Notes: generated from the letters alone by a model not told the origin. A stretch of 64,000 nt of DNA from Streptomyces fildesensis (GCF_016107395.1 NZ_JAAIKO010000040.1:17115-81114); one strand, 5' to 3'. Positions 52,487 to 62,281 are shown, counted from the stretch's first letter. Program-made: numbers and translations.

Positions 52487-53617
52487 ATGGACGTCGCGGC
52501 TACCGAGAGCACCACGCCTGCCATGCTCGCCGGCTGGGCGGCGGGCCTGGGCGAGTACGGACTCACACCGGACGACCTTCCCGACGGACTCGTCGTCGCG
52601 GACGAGGACGGCCGGGTCATCTGCTTCAACTCCGCCGCCGCCCGGATCACCGCGCTGCACCCGGCCGATGTGCTGGGCGCGCCGATCGAGCGGGCGCTGC
52701 CGCTGGAGGACCTCGAAGGCCGCCGCTGGTGGTCGCTGACCGACCCGTACCAGGGGCTCGCGATCAGGGTGGGCCAGCCGGAACGGAATCTGCTGCTGCC
52801 CGGCGGCCGTGAGGTGCTGGTCTCCGCGCGCTATGTGCGCACCCACCCGACCGGTCCGGTCCGCCGGCTCGTCGTCGCCCTGCGCGGCACCGAGGCGCGG
52901 CGCCGTACCGAGCGCAGTCACGCGGAGCTGATCGCCACCGTCGCGCACGAGCTGCGCTCGCCCCTCACCTCGGTCAAGGGCTTCACCGCGACGCTGCTGG
53001 CCAAGTGGGAGCGGTTCACCGACGACCAGAAGAAACTGATGCTGGAGACCGTCGACCAGGACGCCAACCGCGTCACCCGGCTGATCGCCGAGCTGCTCGA
53101 CATCTCCCGGATCGACTCCGGCCGCCTGGAGGTGCGCCGCCAGCCGGTCGACATCGCCGCGATGGTCCAGCGGCATGTGGACTCGCATGTGGCCGCCGGG
53201 CAGTCCAGGGAGCGCTTCCGGGTCGACGTCACCCAGCCGCTGCCCGCCCTGTGGGCCGATCCCGACAAGATCGACCAGATCCTCGGCAACCTGCTGGAAA
53301 ATGCGGTGCGGCACGGCGAGGGACAGGTCACCATCGAGGTGGCACCCGCCGTTCTGGGCGCCCCCGACAAGGACCGCGCGGAAGGTACGGCACTGACGGT
53401 GAGCGACGAGGGCCCCGGCATCCCCGAGGAGTCGATGAGCCGCGTCTTCACCCGCTTCTGGCGGGGGAGCAAGCGCGGCGGCACCGGCCTGGGCCTGTAC
53501 ATCGTCAAGGGCATCGTCGAGGCGCACGGCGGGACGATCGCGGTCGGCCGGGCTCCCGGCGGCGGCGCCCAGTTCCGGTTTATTCTGCCCGTCGGGGCGC
53601 CGGCGTTCATGGCCTGA
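52487..53617 (+). CDS. PAS-domain histidine kinase without adjacent response regulator
   Basis: The 376-residue kinase has no membrane segment. A PAS domain (about 25-130, DGLVVADEDGRVICFNSAAA) is followed by the H-box VAHELRSPLTSVKGF with the phosphorylatable His at about 150 and a HATPase domain (NLLENAVRHG, DEGPGIPEE, GTGLGLYIVKG). It is an orphan here: no response regulator lies nearby. GGAG precedes the ATG; a TAGGGT -10 box lies at 52446-52451, just past the rRNA methylase stop. Confidence 0.92.
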   Translation: MDVAATESTTPAMLAGWAAGLGEYGLTPDDLPDGLVVADEDGRVICFNSAAARITALHPADVLGAPIERALPLEDLEGRRWWSLTDPYQGLAIRVGQPERNLLLPGGREVLVSARYVRTHPTGPVRRLVVALRGTEARRRTERSHAELIATVAHELRSPLTSVKGFTATLLAKWERFTDDQKKLMLETVDQDANRVTRLIAELLDISRIDSGRLEVRRQPVDIAAMVQRHVDSHVAAGQSRERFRVDVTQPLPALWADPDKIDQILGNLLENAVRHGEGQVTIEVAPAVLGAPDKDRAEGTALTVSDEGPGIPEESMSRVFTRFWRGSKRGGTGLGLYIVKGIVEAHGGTIAVGRAPGGGAQFRFILPVGAPAFMA

Positions 53618-53740
53618 GCCATGGCCCTGCTCGGTCCGATGGGCGTGACCGGCCAATCAGCGCGGCCCCAGTAGACTCGACCCTTGGCATGTGTCCGGTC
53701 GGGCAGGCCGCTCACAGCACCCAATTCGGAACGGGAAGAG

Positions 53741-54877
53741 ATGTCGGCACCGAACAAGTCGTACGACCCTGTCGAGGTCGAGGCACTGAAACCCGAAGAG
53801 ATCGAGCGCATGCGGGACGAGGCGCTCGCCGCCATCGCCGCGGCCGCCGGCCTCGACGAGCTGCGCGAGGTCAAGGTGGCACACACCGGTGACCGGTCGC
53901 CGCTCGCCCTCGCGAACCGTGAGATCGGCGCGCTGCCGCCGCACGCGAAGGCGGAGGCCGGCAAGCGCGTCGGCCAGGCCCGCGGCGGGGTGAACAAGGC
54001 GCTGGCCGCCCGCCAGGCCGAGCTGGAGGCCGAGCGCGACGCCCGGGTGCTGGTCGAGGAGGCAGTGGACGTCACGCTGCCCTACGACCGGGTCCCGGCC
54101 GGTGCCCGGCACCCGCTCACCACGCTCTCGGACCGCATCGAGGACATCTTCGTGGCCATGGGCTACGAGGTCGCCGAAGGCCCCGAGATCGAGGCCGAGT
54201 GGTTCAACTTCGACGCCCTGAACTTCCCGCCGGACCACCCGGCCCGCGAGATGCAGGACACCTTCTTCGTCCAGCCGCTGGCCGGCGGCTCCGACGGGGA
54301 CTCCGCGGAGTCGGGTGTGGTGCTGCGCACGCACACCTCCCCGGTGCAGATCCGTTCGATGATCGACCGCGAGCCGCCGGTCTACGTGATCTGCCCCGGC
54401 CGGGTCTACCGGACCGACGAGCTGGACGCCACGCACACCCCGGTCTTCGCCCAGGTCGAGCTGCTCGCCATCGACGAGGGCCTGACCATGGCCGACCTCA
54501 AGGGCACGCTGGACCACATGGTCCGTGCGCTGTTCGGCAGTGACCTCACCACCCGGCTGCGGCCCGCGTACTTCCCGTTCACCGAGCCGTCCGCCGAGAT
54601 GGACATGCAGTGCTTCGCGTGCCGCGGCGAGTCGGCCGTCAACCCGGACCGCCCCTGCCGGACCTGCTCCTCCGAGGGCTGGATCGAGCTGGGCGGCTGC
54701 GGCATGGTCAACCCGCGGGTGCTCACCGCGTGCGGCGTCGACCCCCGGAAGTACAGCGGTTTCGCGTTCGGTTTCGGCATCGAGCGGTTGCTGATGTTCC
54801 GTCACAACATCGCGGACATGCGAGACATCATCGAGGGTGACGTGCGTTTCACCCTTCCGTTCGGGATGGAGATCTGA
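53741..54877 (+). CDS. pheS: Phenylalanyl-tRNA synthetase alpha subunit
   Basis: PheS is the catalytic alpha subunit of the alpha2-beta2 synthetase. The 378 residues include an N-terminal coiled coil (20-105), motif 2 (PGRVYRTDELDATHTPVFAQVE) and motif 3 (GFAFGFGIERLLM). CFACRG...CRTC is an insert resembling a zinc site (about 288-305). A TAGACT -10 box is at 53672-53677. GGGAAGAG supports the ATG. pheT starts on its last base. Confidence 0.97.
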   Translation: MSAPNKSYDPVEVEALKPEEIERMRDEALAAIAAAAGLDELREVKVAHTGDRSPLALANREIGALPPHAKAEAGKRVGQARGGVNKALAARQAELEAERDARVLVEEAVDVTLPYDRVPAGARHPLTTLSDRIEDIFVAMGYEVAEGPEIEAEWFNFDALNFPPDHPAREMQDTFFVQPLAGGSDGDSAESGVVLRTHTSPVQIRSMIDREPPVYVICPGRVYRTDELDATHTPVFAQVELLAIDEGLTMADLKGTLDHMVRALFGSDLTTRLRPAYFPFTEPSAEMDMQCFACRGESAVNPDRPCRTCSSEGWIELGGCGMVNPRVLTACGVDPRKYSGFAFGFGIERLLMFRHNIADMRDIIEGDVRFTLPFGMEI

Positions 54878-57402
54878 TGCGGATCCCGCTTTCTTGGCTG
54901 CGGGAGTACGTCGACCTGCCCGCCGGCGAAACCGGCCGTGACGTCCAGGCCAAGCTCATTTCCTCCGGCCTCGAGGTCGAGACCGTCGAGCAGCTCGGCG
55001 CCGGCCTCACCGGCCCGCTGGTGGTCGGCAAGGTCCTCACCATCGAGGAGCTGGAGGGCTTCAAGAAGCCGATCCGCTTCTGCACGGTCGACGTCGGCAC
55101 CGCCAACGGCACCGGTGAGCCGCAGGAGATCGTCTGCGGCGCCCGGAACTTCGCCGTCGGCGACAAGGTCGTCGTCGTACTGCCCGGCGCGACGCTGCCC
55201 GGCGACTTCAAGATCGCCGCACGCAAGACGTACGGCAGGACCTCGCACGGCATGATCTGCTCGGCCGCCGAGCTGGGCATGGGCGACGACCACGACGGCA
55301 TCATCGTGCTCCCGCCGGAGCACGAGGCCGGCACCGACGCGATCGCGCTGCTGGAGCTCGTCGACGAGGTGCTCGACATCGCCGTCACCCCGGACCGGGG
55401 CTACTGCCTGTCGATGCGCGGTGTCGCCCGCGAGACCGCCATCGCCTACGGGATCTCGCTCAGCGACCCCGCGCTCCTCGACGTGCCGCCGCCGAACGCG
55501 TTCGGCTACCCGGTCCAGGTCGGCGACCCGTTCGGCTGCGACCGCTTCACCGCCCGCACCGTGGTCGGCCTGGACCCCGAGGCCCGCTCCCCGATCTGGC
55601 TGCAGCGCAGGCTGCAGAAAGCCGGCATGCGGCCGATCAGCCTGGCCGTGGACGTCACCAACTACGTGATGCTCGAGCTCGGCCAGCCGCTGCACGCCTA
55701 CGACAGGACCCAGGTCGACGGACCGATCGGCGTCCGCCGCGCACAGCCCGGCGAGAAGCTCACCACGCTCGACGGCGCCCAGCGGGTGCTGGACGCCGAG
55801 GACCTGGTGATCACCGACAACAGCGGTGTGATCGGCCTGGCCGGTGTCATGGGCGGGGCCAACACCGAGATCGCGGACGCGGTCCGCGACGAGACGACGG
55901 GCGAGGTGCGCGGCACCACCGACGTCGTCATCGAGGCCGCGCACTTCGAGCCGGTCGCCATCTCCCGCACCGCCCGCCGGCACAAGCTGTCCTCCGAGGC
56001 GTCCAAGCGCTTCGAGCGCGGCACCGACCCGCAGACCACCTCGGCCGCCGCACAGCGCACCGCCGACCTGCTGGTGCTGCTCGCGGGCGGCACCGCGGAG
56101 GCCGGCGTCACGGAGATCATCTCCCCGTCCGCGCCGCGCACCATCTCCATCCCGGCCGACCACCCGGACCGCGTCGCGGGCACCGAGTACGGCCGCGAGA
56201 CCGTGGTGCGCCGGCTGCAGCAGGTCGGCTGTGACGTCTACGGCTCCGACGAGCTCGTCGTCACCGTGCCCAGCTGGCGCCCGGACCTCACCGACCCGAA
56301 CGACCTCGCGGAAGAGGTCATCCGGCTCGAGGGGTACGAGAACCTGCCGTCGACGCTGCCCAAGCTGCCGTCCGGCCGCGGTCTGACCGGATCGCAGCAG
56401 CTGCGCCGCCGGACCGGCCGGGCGCTGGCCGGAGTCGGCTACGTCGAGGTGCAGAACACGCCGTTCCTCGGCGAGGCCGCCTTCGACCAGCTCGGCCTGG
56501 AGGCGGACGACCCGCGCCGCCGCACCGTCAAGCTCGTCAACCCGCTCTCCGACGAGGAACCGGCGATGCGCACGACGCTGCTGCCGGGGCTGCTGGCCAC
56601 GCTGCGCCGCAACATCGGACGGGGCTCGCACGACCTGGCCCTGTTCGAGACCGGTCTGGTCTTCCGGCCCACCGGCGCCGAGCCGGCGCCGCCGCGGCTG
56701 CCGGTCGACCGCCGGCCCACCGACGAGGAGATCGCGGCCCTGAACGCCGCGCTGCCCGAGCAGCCGCGCCGGGTCGCCGTCGCCCTGTCCGGCGCGCGCG
56801 AGCAGGCCGGCTGGTGGGGCAAGGGCACCGCCGCGAGCTGGGCGGACGCCATCGAGGCCGGCCGCACCGTCGCCCGCGAGGCCGGGGTCGAGCTGATCGT
56901 CCGCCAGGACCAGCACGCCCCGTTCCACCCGGGCCGCTGCGCGGCGCTGCTCGCCGTCGTGGACGGTGAGGAGCTCCTCGTCGGCCATGCCGGTGAACTG
57001 CACCCGCGGGTCGTCAAGGCGCTGCACCTGCCGGACCAGACCTCCGCGATGGAGCTCGACCTGGACCGCGTGGAGCGGGCGTCCTCCGGCCCGGTGCCGG
57101 CACCCCGGGTGTCCACCTTCCCGGTGGCCACCCAGGATGTCGCCCTGATCACCGACGCGTCCGTACCGGCCGCCGAGGTGGAGGCCGCACTGCGCACCGG
57201 TGCCGGTGAACTGCTGGAATCGCTGCGGCTGTTCGACATCTACACCGGCGAGCAGGTCGGCGAGGGCAAGAAGTCCCTGGCCTACGCCCTGCGCTTCCGG
57301 GCCGCCGACCGCACGCTGACGGCCGAGGAGACGACCACCGCCCGCGACGCCGCCGTCGCCGCGGCCACCGCGGCCACCGGCGCGGTGCTGCGCGGCGCGT
57401 GA
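54877..57402 (+). CDS. pheT: Phenylalanyl-tRNA synthetase beta subunit
   Basis: The 841-residue beta subunit has a tRNA-binding OB domain (about 40-155), B3/B4 editing domain (about 200-380), B5, the catalytic-like core and the C-terminal ferredoxin-fold anticodon-binding domain (about 745-841). The ATG overlaps the stop of pheS (TGATG). The Phe operon ends in a strong hairpin. No amino-acid-sensing leader (T-box) was seen upstream of pheS. Confidence 0.97.
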   Translation: MRIPLSWLREYVDLPAGETGRDVQAKLISSGLEVETVEQLGAGLTGPLVVGKVLTIEELEGFKKPIRFCTVDVGTANGTGEPQEIVCGARNFAVGDKVVVVLPGATLPGDFKIAARKTYGRTSHGMICSAAELGMGDDHDGIIVLPPEHEAGTDAIALLELVDEVLDIAVTPDRGYCLSMRGVARETAIAYGISLSDPALLDVPPPNAFGYPVQVGDPFGCDRFTARTVVGLDPEARSPIWLQRRLQKAGMRPISLAVDVTNYVMLELGQPLHAYDRTQVDGPIGVRRAQPGEKLTTLDGAQRVLDAEDLVITDNSGVIGLAGVMGGANTEIADAVRDETTGEVRGTTDVVIEAAHFEPVAISRTARRHKLSSEASKRFERGTDPQTTSAAAQRTADLLVLLAGGTAEAGVTEIISPSAPRTISIPADHPDRVAGTEYGRETVVRRLQQVGCDVYGSDELVVTVPSWRPDLTDPNDLAEEVIRLEGYENLPSTLPKLPSGRGLTGSQQLRRRTGRALAGVGYVEVQNTPFLGEAAFDQLGLEADDPRRRTVKLVNPLSDEEPAMRTTLLPGLLATLRRNIGRGSHDLALFETGLVFRPTGAEPAPPRLPVDRRPTDEEIAALNAALPEQPRRVAVALSGAREQAGWWGKGTAASWADAIEAGRTVAREAGVELIVRQDQHAPFHPGRCAALLAVVDGEELLVGHAGELHPRVVKALHLPDQTSAMELDLDRVERASSGPVPAPRVSTFPVATQDVALITDASVPAAEVEAALRTGAGELLESLRLFDIYTGEQVGEGKKSLAYALRFRAADRTLTAEETTTARDAAVAAATAATGAVLRGA

Positions 57403-57432
57403 CAGTGGCCCTTCGGGCCTGACCGAACGCCG

Positions 57433-57466
57433 ATGGGGCGCACCCGGATCTCCGGGTGCGCCCCAT
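57433..57466. terminator. Strong hairpin terminator after pheT
   Basis: A 16-bp perfect inverted repeat with almost no loop separates pheT from the convergent SnoaL-like gene. Confidence 0.85.
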
Positions 57467-57504
57467 TCGTCGGTCCGGGCCCGGCGGGGGGCACGGTCGT
57501 ACGG

Positions 57505-57867
57505 TTATCGCTCACGGGATTCGGGCCGGTCCAGGATGCGCAGCCAGCTGCCGTCCGGCTGGCGGCGCGCCACCTGGGCGCGGCCGCCGGTCCCGTCGGC
57601 GGACCGGGTGGCGGTCAGCGCCAGATCGCCGTTGACCAGGGTGGGCAGCGACTCCTCCAGCGTGAAGCGCGGTGCCTGCCGCAGCAGTTGCTCGATGACG
57701 CCGCGGATCGCCTCCCGGCCGACGGTCTCGCTGCCGAGCGGGAACCCCAGCACGGCGTCCGGCTCGTAGAGCGCGGCGACTCCCTCGGCGTCGCCCGCGT
57801 TCGCCCGCTCCACGAACAGCCGGGCCAGGTCCTCCGGTTGTGCGGCGGCTTCGCGTGTGGTGGTCAT
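57505..57867 (-). CDS. SnoaL/NTF2-like protein
   Basis: The 120 residues fit the NTF2-like barrel (DLARLFVERANAGDAEGVAALYEPDAVL near the start; a beta-rich C-terminal half with QVARRQPDGSWLRILDRPE). Members range from small-ligand binding to polyketide cyclase; none can be chosen here. It is divergent from the phosphatase gene. Confidence 0.85.
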   Translation of the reverse strand: MTTTREAAAQPEDLARLFVERANAGDAEGVAALYEPDAVLGFPLGSETVGREAIRGVIEQLLRQAPRFTLEESLPTLVNGDLALTATRSADGTGGRAQVARRQPDGSWLRILDRPESRER

Positions 57868-58161
57868 GGTCGCTCGCTCTCTTCGCGTGGGTCACTGGTC
57901 GATTGGTTTCTCCTCTCCCATGGTGCGACGCCATCGAGCAGAAGTCGAAGAGATGGATCGTATGAGCGGCAGAAGTATCGGTTATGGGTAAGCGCTTGTC
58001 CTCGTGCGGAGGTTTCTTCGCTCGATCGGGTGATTCTGCAGGGCTGGGTGTCGTGGGAGGTGCACGGATCGACAGAATCGGTCGCGACGCGGGGGCCCGA
58101 TCCCTGTGGGGGCGGTTCCGTCGCCGACCGCGCCAAACGGCTGCGAGGGGGAGCCGGCGGG
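57868..58161. other. 294-base divergent intergenic region
   Basis: No gene or clear repeat is seen; it presumably carries the promoters of the SnoaL-like and phosphatase genes. Confidence 0.3.
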
Positions 58162-59382
58162 ATGATCCGTATCAGAGCAGTTCTCGGGGTGCCGTACGGC
58201 ACCCCGGCCGTGCTGATGTACGTGCTGCCCGGTGTCTGGATCGCGCTGGTGCTGGTGGTCGCGGTGGTGGCGCCCGACGGGGTGAGCCCGCTGCCGGCGC
58301 TCGCCGTGGCGCCCGCCATCGCGTGCGTGGGCAGCGGTCAGCGGCAGTGTGTACTGGTCAGCGGTGTCATCGCGCTCGTGGCGCTGGTGGCGGGGCTGGT
58401 GGGCCAGGGCGTCCGTGAGGTGCAGGAGCGGCTCGGCACCGGGGTGGCGGTGCTCGCCGTGGTGGCGCTGTGTTTCTGGATGGCCGGCCGCCGGGCGGTG
58501 CTGGCGGCGGAGCTGGAGCGCACCCGGGAGATCGCCGTCGCCGCCCAGCGGGTGCTGCTGCGGCCGCTGCCGCCGCGGGTGAACGGCTATGCGGTGGCGG
58601 GCGAGTACCTCTCCGCGAGCCTGGGCGCGCGGGTCGGCGGCGACCTGTACGAGGTGCTGGCCACGCCGTACGGGCTGCGCGCGGTGCTCGGTGATGTCCG
58701 GGGCCATGGGCTGGCCGCGATCGACTCGGTCGCCGCGCTGCTCGGCAGCTTCCGGGAGGCCGCGCACGACGAGCCCGAGCTGACCGGGGTGCTGTCCCGG
58801 CTGGACCGCTCGCTCCACCGCCATCTGCGGCAGCGTTCGTGCGCGGAGCACCCGGCGGTGGCGGACACCGAGTCGCAGAACCCGGTCGCCGAGGAGTTCG
58901 TCACCCTGCTGTTGGTGCAGTTGGGCGACGACGGGAAGCTGGAGACGGTCAACTGCGGTCATCCGCAGCCCTTTGTGACCGGGCCGTACGCGACCGGCGA
59001 GCGCCCGCGGCCGCTCGCGGTGGGGGAACCGCTGCCCCCGCTGGGCCTGTTGGACGACGGCGACCGGGCGGCGCCGGCCCATCGCGGCGTGCTGCTGCCC
59101 GGCCAGGCCCTGGTGCTCTACACCGACGGGCTGCAGGACGCCCGCAACGCGTCCGGGACGTTCTTCCCGCTCCCCGAAGCCGTGGCGGCCGCGGCCGCCA
59201 CCGCGCGGATCGGCGGCGCACTGGCCGCCGCGCCCTTCGCCCGCGCGCTGAGCGCCGCGGCCCTGCGGCACACCGGCGGCCGGCCGGCCGACGACATGGC
59301 CCTGCTCGTCCTGCTCCGCGATGTGGCCCGCGTCCCGCTGCGGAACCGTTCCGCCGCACTGTCGGGAACGCCGCGCCGCTGA
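58162..59382 (+). CDS. Membrane-bound SpoIIE/PP2C-type serine phosphatase
   Basis: The 406-residue protein has about four N-terminal membrane helices (about 15-110) and a cytoplasmic SpoIIE-type phosphatase domain (about 145-395). Metal-binding Asp residues lie in GGDLYEV and GDVRGHGLAAI, with a third in ADDMALLVL. Such enzymes dephosphorylate anti-anti-sigma factors. No anti-sigma gene is next to it. GAGGGGGA lies ten bases before the ATG. Confidence 0.9.
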   Translation: MIRIRAVLGVPYGTPAVLMYVLPGVWIALVLVVAVVAPDGVSPLPALAVAPAIACVGSGQRQCVLVSGVIALVALVAGLVGQGVREVQERLGTGVAVLAVVALCFWMAGRRAVLAAELERTREIAVAAQRVLLRPLPPRVNGYAVAGEYLSASLGARVGGDLYEVLATPYGLRAVLGDVRGHGLAAIDSVAALLGSFREAAHDEPELTGVLSRLDRSLHRHLRQRSCAEHPAVADTESQNPVAEEFVTLLLVQLGDDGKLETVNCGHPQPFVTGPYATGERPRPLAVGEPLPPLGLLDDGDRAAPAHRGVLLPGQALVLYTDGLQDARNASGTFFPLPEAVAAAAATARIGGALAAAPFARALSAAALRHTGGRPADDMALLVLLRDVARVPLRNRSAALSGTPRR

Positions 59383-59494
59383 GCCGCTCCAGGGCCGCGG
59401 GCTACGGTGGCGGGTGGTCCCGGTAAGTCGTACTTTGCGGATATCTCTCGTCTTCGCAAGGACGCCAGGGACGCAACGGAACGAGGTGTTCGCA

Positions 59495-59689
59495 GTGGCC
59501 GGTGAGTTCGAGGTCTACCAGGACAAGGCCGACAAGTGGAGGTTCCGTCTCAAGGCGGGCAACGGCGAGATCATCGCGGTGGGTGAGGCGTACGAGTCCA
59601 CGTCCGGCGCGATGAACGGGGTGGACTCCGTCAAGCGGAACGCCGGTGACGCCGCGGTGCAGGAAGTCGCCGGCACGAAGAAGCAGTAG
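59495..59689 (+). CDS. DUF1508 (YegP-like) protein
   Basis: The 64-residue protein is a single DUF1508 domain (FEVYQDKADKWRFRLKAGNGEIIAVGEAY). Family members may help under stress; function unknown. GAGGTG precedes the GTG. A convergent small zinc-ribbon gene covers it almost wholly on the other strand. Confidence 0.85.
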   Translation: MAGEFEVYQDKADKWRFRLKAGNGEIIAVGEAYESTSGAMNGVDSVKRNAGDAAVQEVAGTKKQ

Positions 59690-59823
59690 TCGGGGTCCGG
59701 CGCGGCGGGCAGGCACTCGGCACAGGCCCAGACGGGATAGTCGCCGCCCTCACGCGGGCGCAGCGTGCCGACCCGTGTCGTCTCGGCGCCGCTCGCCGCG
59801 CAGCGGAAGCATGTACCGGTCAC
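59515..59823 (-). CDS. Small zinc-ribbon protein overlapping the DUF1508 gene antisense
   Basis: The GTG at 59823 has GGGAGG six bases upstream. The first ~45 of 102 residues contain CFRC and CAEC, a good zinc-ribbon pair. The rest reads antisense to the DUF1508 gene and has no family features, so the coding end is doubtful: no in-frame stop occurs before 59515. The N-terminal half and ribosome site argue for a real gene. Confidence 0.5.
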   Translation of the reverse strand: MTGTCFRCAASGAETTRVGTLRPREGGDYPVWACAECLPAAPDPDYCFFVPATSCTAASPAFRLTESTPFIAPDVDSYASPTAMISPLPALRRNLHLSALSW

Positions 59824-60075
59824 GGTCGGCCTCCCAGAGATCGTCGCGGACCGCACCACCCGTCCTGCCGCGGTGTGCCTGGCAACGCAGGGCGGGCGGT
59901 GCGGGGTGGGCCGCCGCCAATGCACGAGGGGGAGTCGGCGACCCGGGGCACAGTCAATCCCGCCGCCAACTCCCGGGGGAGCGTGTGCGACCGGCATATG
60001 CGGGTGCTCCGCTCACACCCCGTGTGAACGGGCTGGTACTACGCTGCGCGCAGTGGGCGAAACCAGGGGGACCGG
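59824..60075. other. 252-base region upstream of the NsdA-like regulator
   Basis: TACGCT (60040-60045) is a possible -10 box for the regulator, giving a leader of about 25 bases. Nothing else is recognised. Confidence 0.35.
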
Positions 60076-61413
60076 ATGGAACCCAACACGCTGTTCGACG
60101 CCGTCCTCGACGAGGCGGGTGCCTCCCATGCGGGGCTGGCCGCCCGGATCAACGCACTCGGCCGGGCCCGGGGAATGCCGCTCCGCTACGACCGCACCGC
60201 GGTGACCCGCTGGATCAAGGGCCAGCGGCCCCGCGGCGAGGTGCCCGATCTGATCCGCGAGGTGCTCGGCGGCCTGGTGCAACGCCCGCTGACCCTCGCC
60301 GACATCGGGATGGACCGGGGAGCCGTGGCCCAGACGGCGGGTACCCCGCTGACGGGTTTCGTGGAACGCGCCACGGCGTTATGGCGTGCCGACGAACAGC
60401 AGCGACCCCATGTGCGCACCGCGCCCGTACTGACCGGGCCCAAGGCGGTCATGCCGCTGTGGGAGTGGGAGAACCCGCCCGAGGACATGGACGTCTCCCG
60501 GACCGGGGTGCAGCGGGTGACCGGCGCGGACGTGGCCATGCTGCACGCCGCCCGCGCGCACTACGAGGAGCTGTACCGGGGAGCGGGCGGCGTGGCGACC
60601 CGGGACCGCGTCGTCGGGTTCCTCAACGCCCAGGCCGCGCCGCTGCTGCGCGGCCGCTACTCCGATCCCCTCGGCCGGCAGCTGCACCGCGCGGTCGGGG
60701 CGCTCGTCGGGATCGCCGGGATCTGCGCCTACGACACCGACGCGCACGGGCTCGCGCAGCGCTACTTCCACCAGTCGCTGCGGCTGGCCAAGGCGTCCGG
60801 GGACCGGGGGCTGGGCGCCTGCGTGGTGGGCATGCTGGTCTACCAGTCGCTCCATCTGCGGGACTACCGGCAGGCGGTGGCGTTCGCGGAGGCGGCGCTG
60901 CGCACGGCGGGCCACAACGCCACTCCCGCGCTGGCGGCGGATCTGTACGCGATGCAGGCCAAGGCGTACGGGCGGCTCGGCGACCGGCCCAGCGCCCACC
61001 GCTGCGGCCGGCTCGCCGAGACCGCGGAGCAGCGGATCAGGACCGAGGACGAGCCCGCGGAGACCGCCTACGTCCAACCGGGGCTGGTGGACGTGCAGTT
61101 GGCGGAGGCGTTCCTGAGCCTCGGTGAGCTGCGGCCCGCCCTCGAACACGCCGTCCAGGCGGTGAGTTCCCCGTCGCACGCCCGGGGACGGGTGCACCGG
61201 CTGGCCGTGCTGACCCATGTGGAGCTGCGCCGGGGCGAGGCCGATCACGCCGCGACGCTGGCGGTCCGGATGGTGGAGCAGGGGCGGGGTATGGAATCGC
61301 AGCGTCTGCGCGACCGGTTCGCGGCGGTCCGCGGCCATCTGGCCGCCTACGACAGCGTGCTGGCGGTCCAGGCCGCAGGGCTCATCGACGAGCTGCTCCG
61401 CGTTCCGTTGTGA
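60076..61413 (+). CDS. NsdA-like regulator with TPR-type repeats
   Basis: The 445-residue protein has an N-terminal helix-turn-helix-like region (SHAGLAARINALGRARG, then VTRWIKGQRPRGEVPDLI) and helical TPR-like repeats from about 160 to the end. The layout resembles NsdA, a negative regulator of sporulation and antibiotic synthesis in streptomycetes, and other sporulation-associated homologues. Target genes are unknown. Confidence 0.82.
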   Translation: MEPNTLFDAVLDEAGASHAGLAARINALGRARGMPLRYDRTAVTRWIKGQRPRGEVPDLIREVLGGLVQRPLTLADIGMDRGAVAQTAGTPLTGFVERATALWRADEQQRPHVRTAPVLTGPKAVMPLWEWENPPEDMDVSRTGVQRVTGADVAMLHAARAHYEELYRGAGGVATRDRVVGFLNAQAAPLLRGRYSDPLGRQLHRAVGALVGIAGICAYDTDAHGLAQRYFHQSLRLAKASGDRGLGACVVGMLVYQSLHLRDYRQAVAFAEAALRTAGHNATPALAADLYAMQAKAYGRLGDRPSAHRCGRLAETAEQRIRTEDEPAETAYVQPGLVDVQLAEAFLSLGELRPALEHAVQAVSSPSHARGRVHRLAVLTHVELRRGEADHAATLAVRMVEQGRGMESQRLRDRFAAVRGHLAAYDSVLAVQAAGLIDELLRVPL

Positions 61414-61465
61414 CGCTCACGCGAGCTGCGATGTTGTCACCATCCGAAAGGAAGGTGGCGGAATC

Positions 61466-61996
61466 GTGCAATGGAAGAACCTTAGTGAGCGAACTGTGTA
61501 CAGAAACCGCTGGATGCGCGTCAATCTCGCAGATGTCGAACTCCCCGACGGGCGTCATCTCAACCACTACCTGATCAGGCTGCGGCCGGTCGCGCTGGCC
61601 ACCGCCGTCAACGAGGCGAACGAGGTGCTGCTGCTGTGGCGGCACCGGTTCATCACCGACAGCTGGGGCTGGGAGCTCGCGGCCGGGGTCGTCGAGGACG
61701 GCGAGGACATCGAGACGGCGGCGGCCAGGGAGATGCTGGAGGAGACCGGCTGGCGACCGGGGCGGCTGCAGCACCTGCTGACCGTCGAACCCTCCAACGG
61801 CCTGACCGACGCACGCCACTTCGTCTACTGGTCGGAGGAGGCGGAGTACGTCGGTCATCCGGAGGACGACTTCGAGTCGGACCGGCGGGAGTGGGTGCCG
61901 CTCAAGACCGTGCCGGACATGGTCGCGCGGGGTGAGGTCCCCGCGTCGAACATGGCCGCCGCGCTGCTGATGCTGCATCATCTGCGCCTGGGGTGA
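61466..61996 (+). CDS. NUDIX hydrolase
   Basis: The 176-residue enzyme has a complete NUDIX box GVVEDGEDIETAAAREMLEE plus TGW (about 74-96), fitting Gx5Ex7REUxEExGU. It is of the ADP-ribose pyrophosphatase kind judging by the N-terminal beta strands. AAGGAAGG supports the GTG. Its end overlaps a convergent gene by 19 bases. Confidence 0.92.
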   Translation: MQWKNLSERTVYRNRWMRVNLADVELPDGRHLNHYLIRLRPVALATAVNEANEVLLLWRHRFITDSWGWELAAGVVEDGEDIETAAAREMLEETGWRPGRLQHLLTVEPSNGLTDARHFVYWSEEAEYVGHPEDDFESDRREWVPLKTVPDMVARGEVPASNMAAALLMLHHLRLG

Positions 61997-62226
61997 TGTT
62001 CGCGGCCGAGCAGGCTGTTCAGGACGTGGAGTGCGGCCGCCCGCCGTGCGGGTCTGCGGGACCACACGGCGGGTGCGGCGGCGCCGATCAGCAGCAGGAG
62101 GGAGAGGGCGGCGACGGCGACCGCGGGCACCAGCGCGCGGCGTCCACCGACGACGATGGTGAGCGTGCTGAGAGGGAGGCTGAGGATCACGGGGGAGAGT
62201 GCTCTATGGGGATGGTCCGGTCTCAT
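61978..62226 (-). CDS. Small membrane protein
   Basis: The 82-residue protein has two hydrophobic segments (about 10-27 and 32-53) and a basic C-terminus (RRPARRAAALHVL). No family recognised. It lies divergent from the XRE-like gene. Confidence 0.6.
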   Translation of the reverse strand: MRPDHPHRALSPVILSLPLSTLTIVVGGRRALVPAVAVAALSLLLLIGAAAPAVWSRRPARRAAALHVLNSLLGREHHPRRR

Positions 62227-62249
62227 GTAAAAATAGTGAAGCACTTGAG

Positions 62250-62262
62250 AGACGTTTCGTCT
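62250..62262. promoter_or_regulatory. Inverted repeat between divergent small genes
   Basis: AGACG-TTT-CGTCT is a perfect 13-base palindrome in an unusually A/T-rich intergenic stretch, a candidate operator for the XRE-like protein. Confidence 0.45.
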
Positions 62263-62281
62263 ACGAATTGGGACGGTGGGC

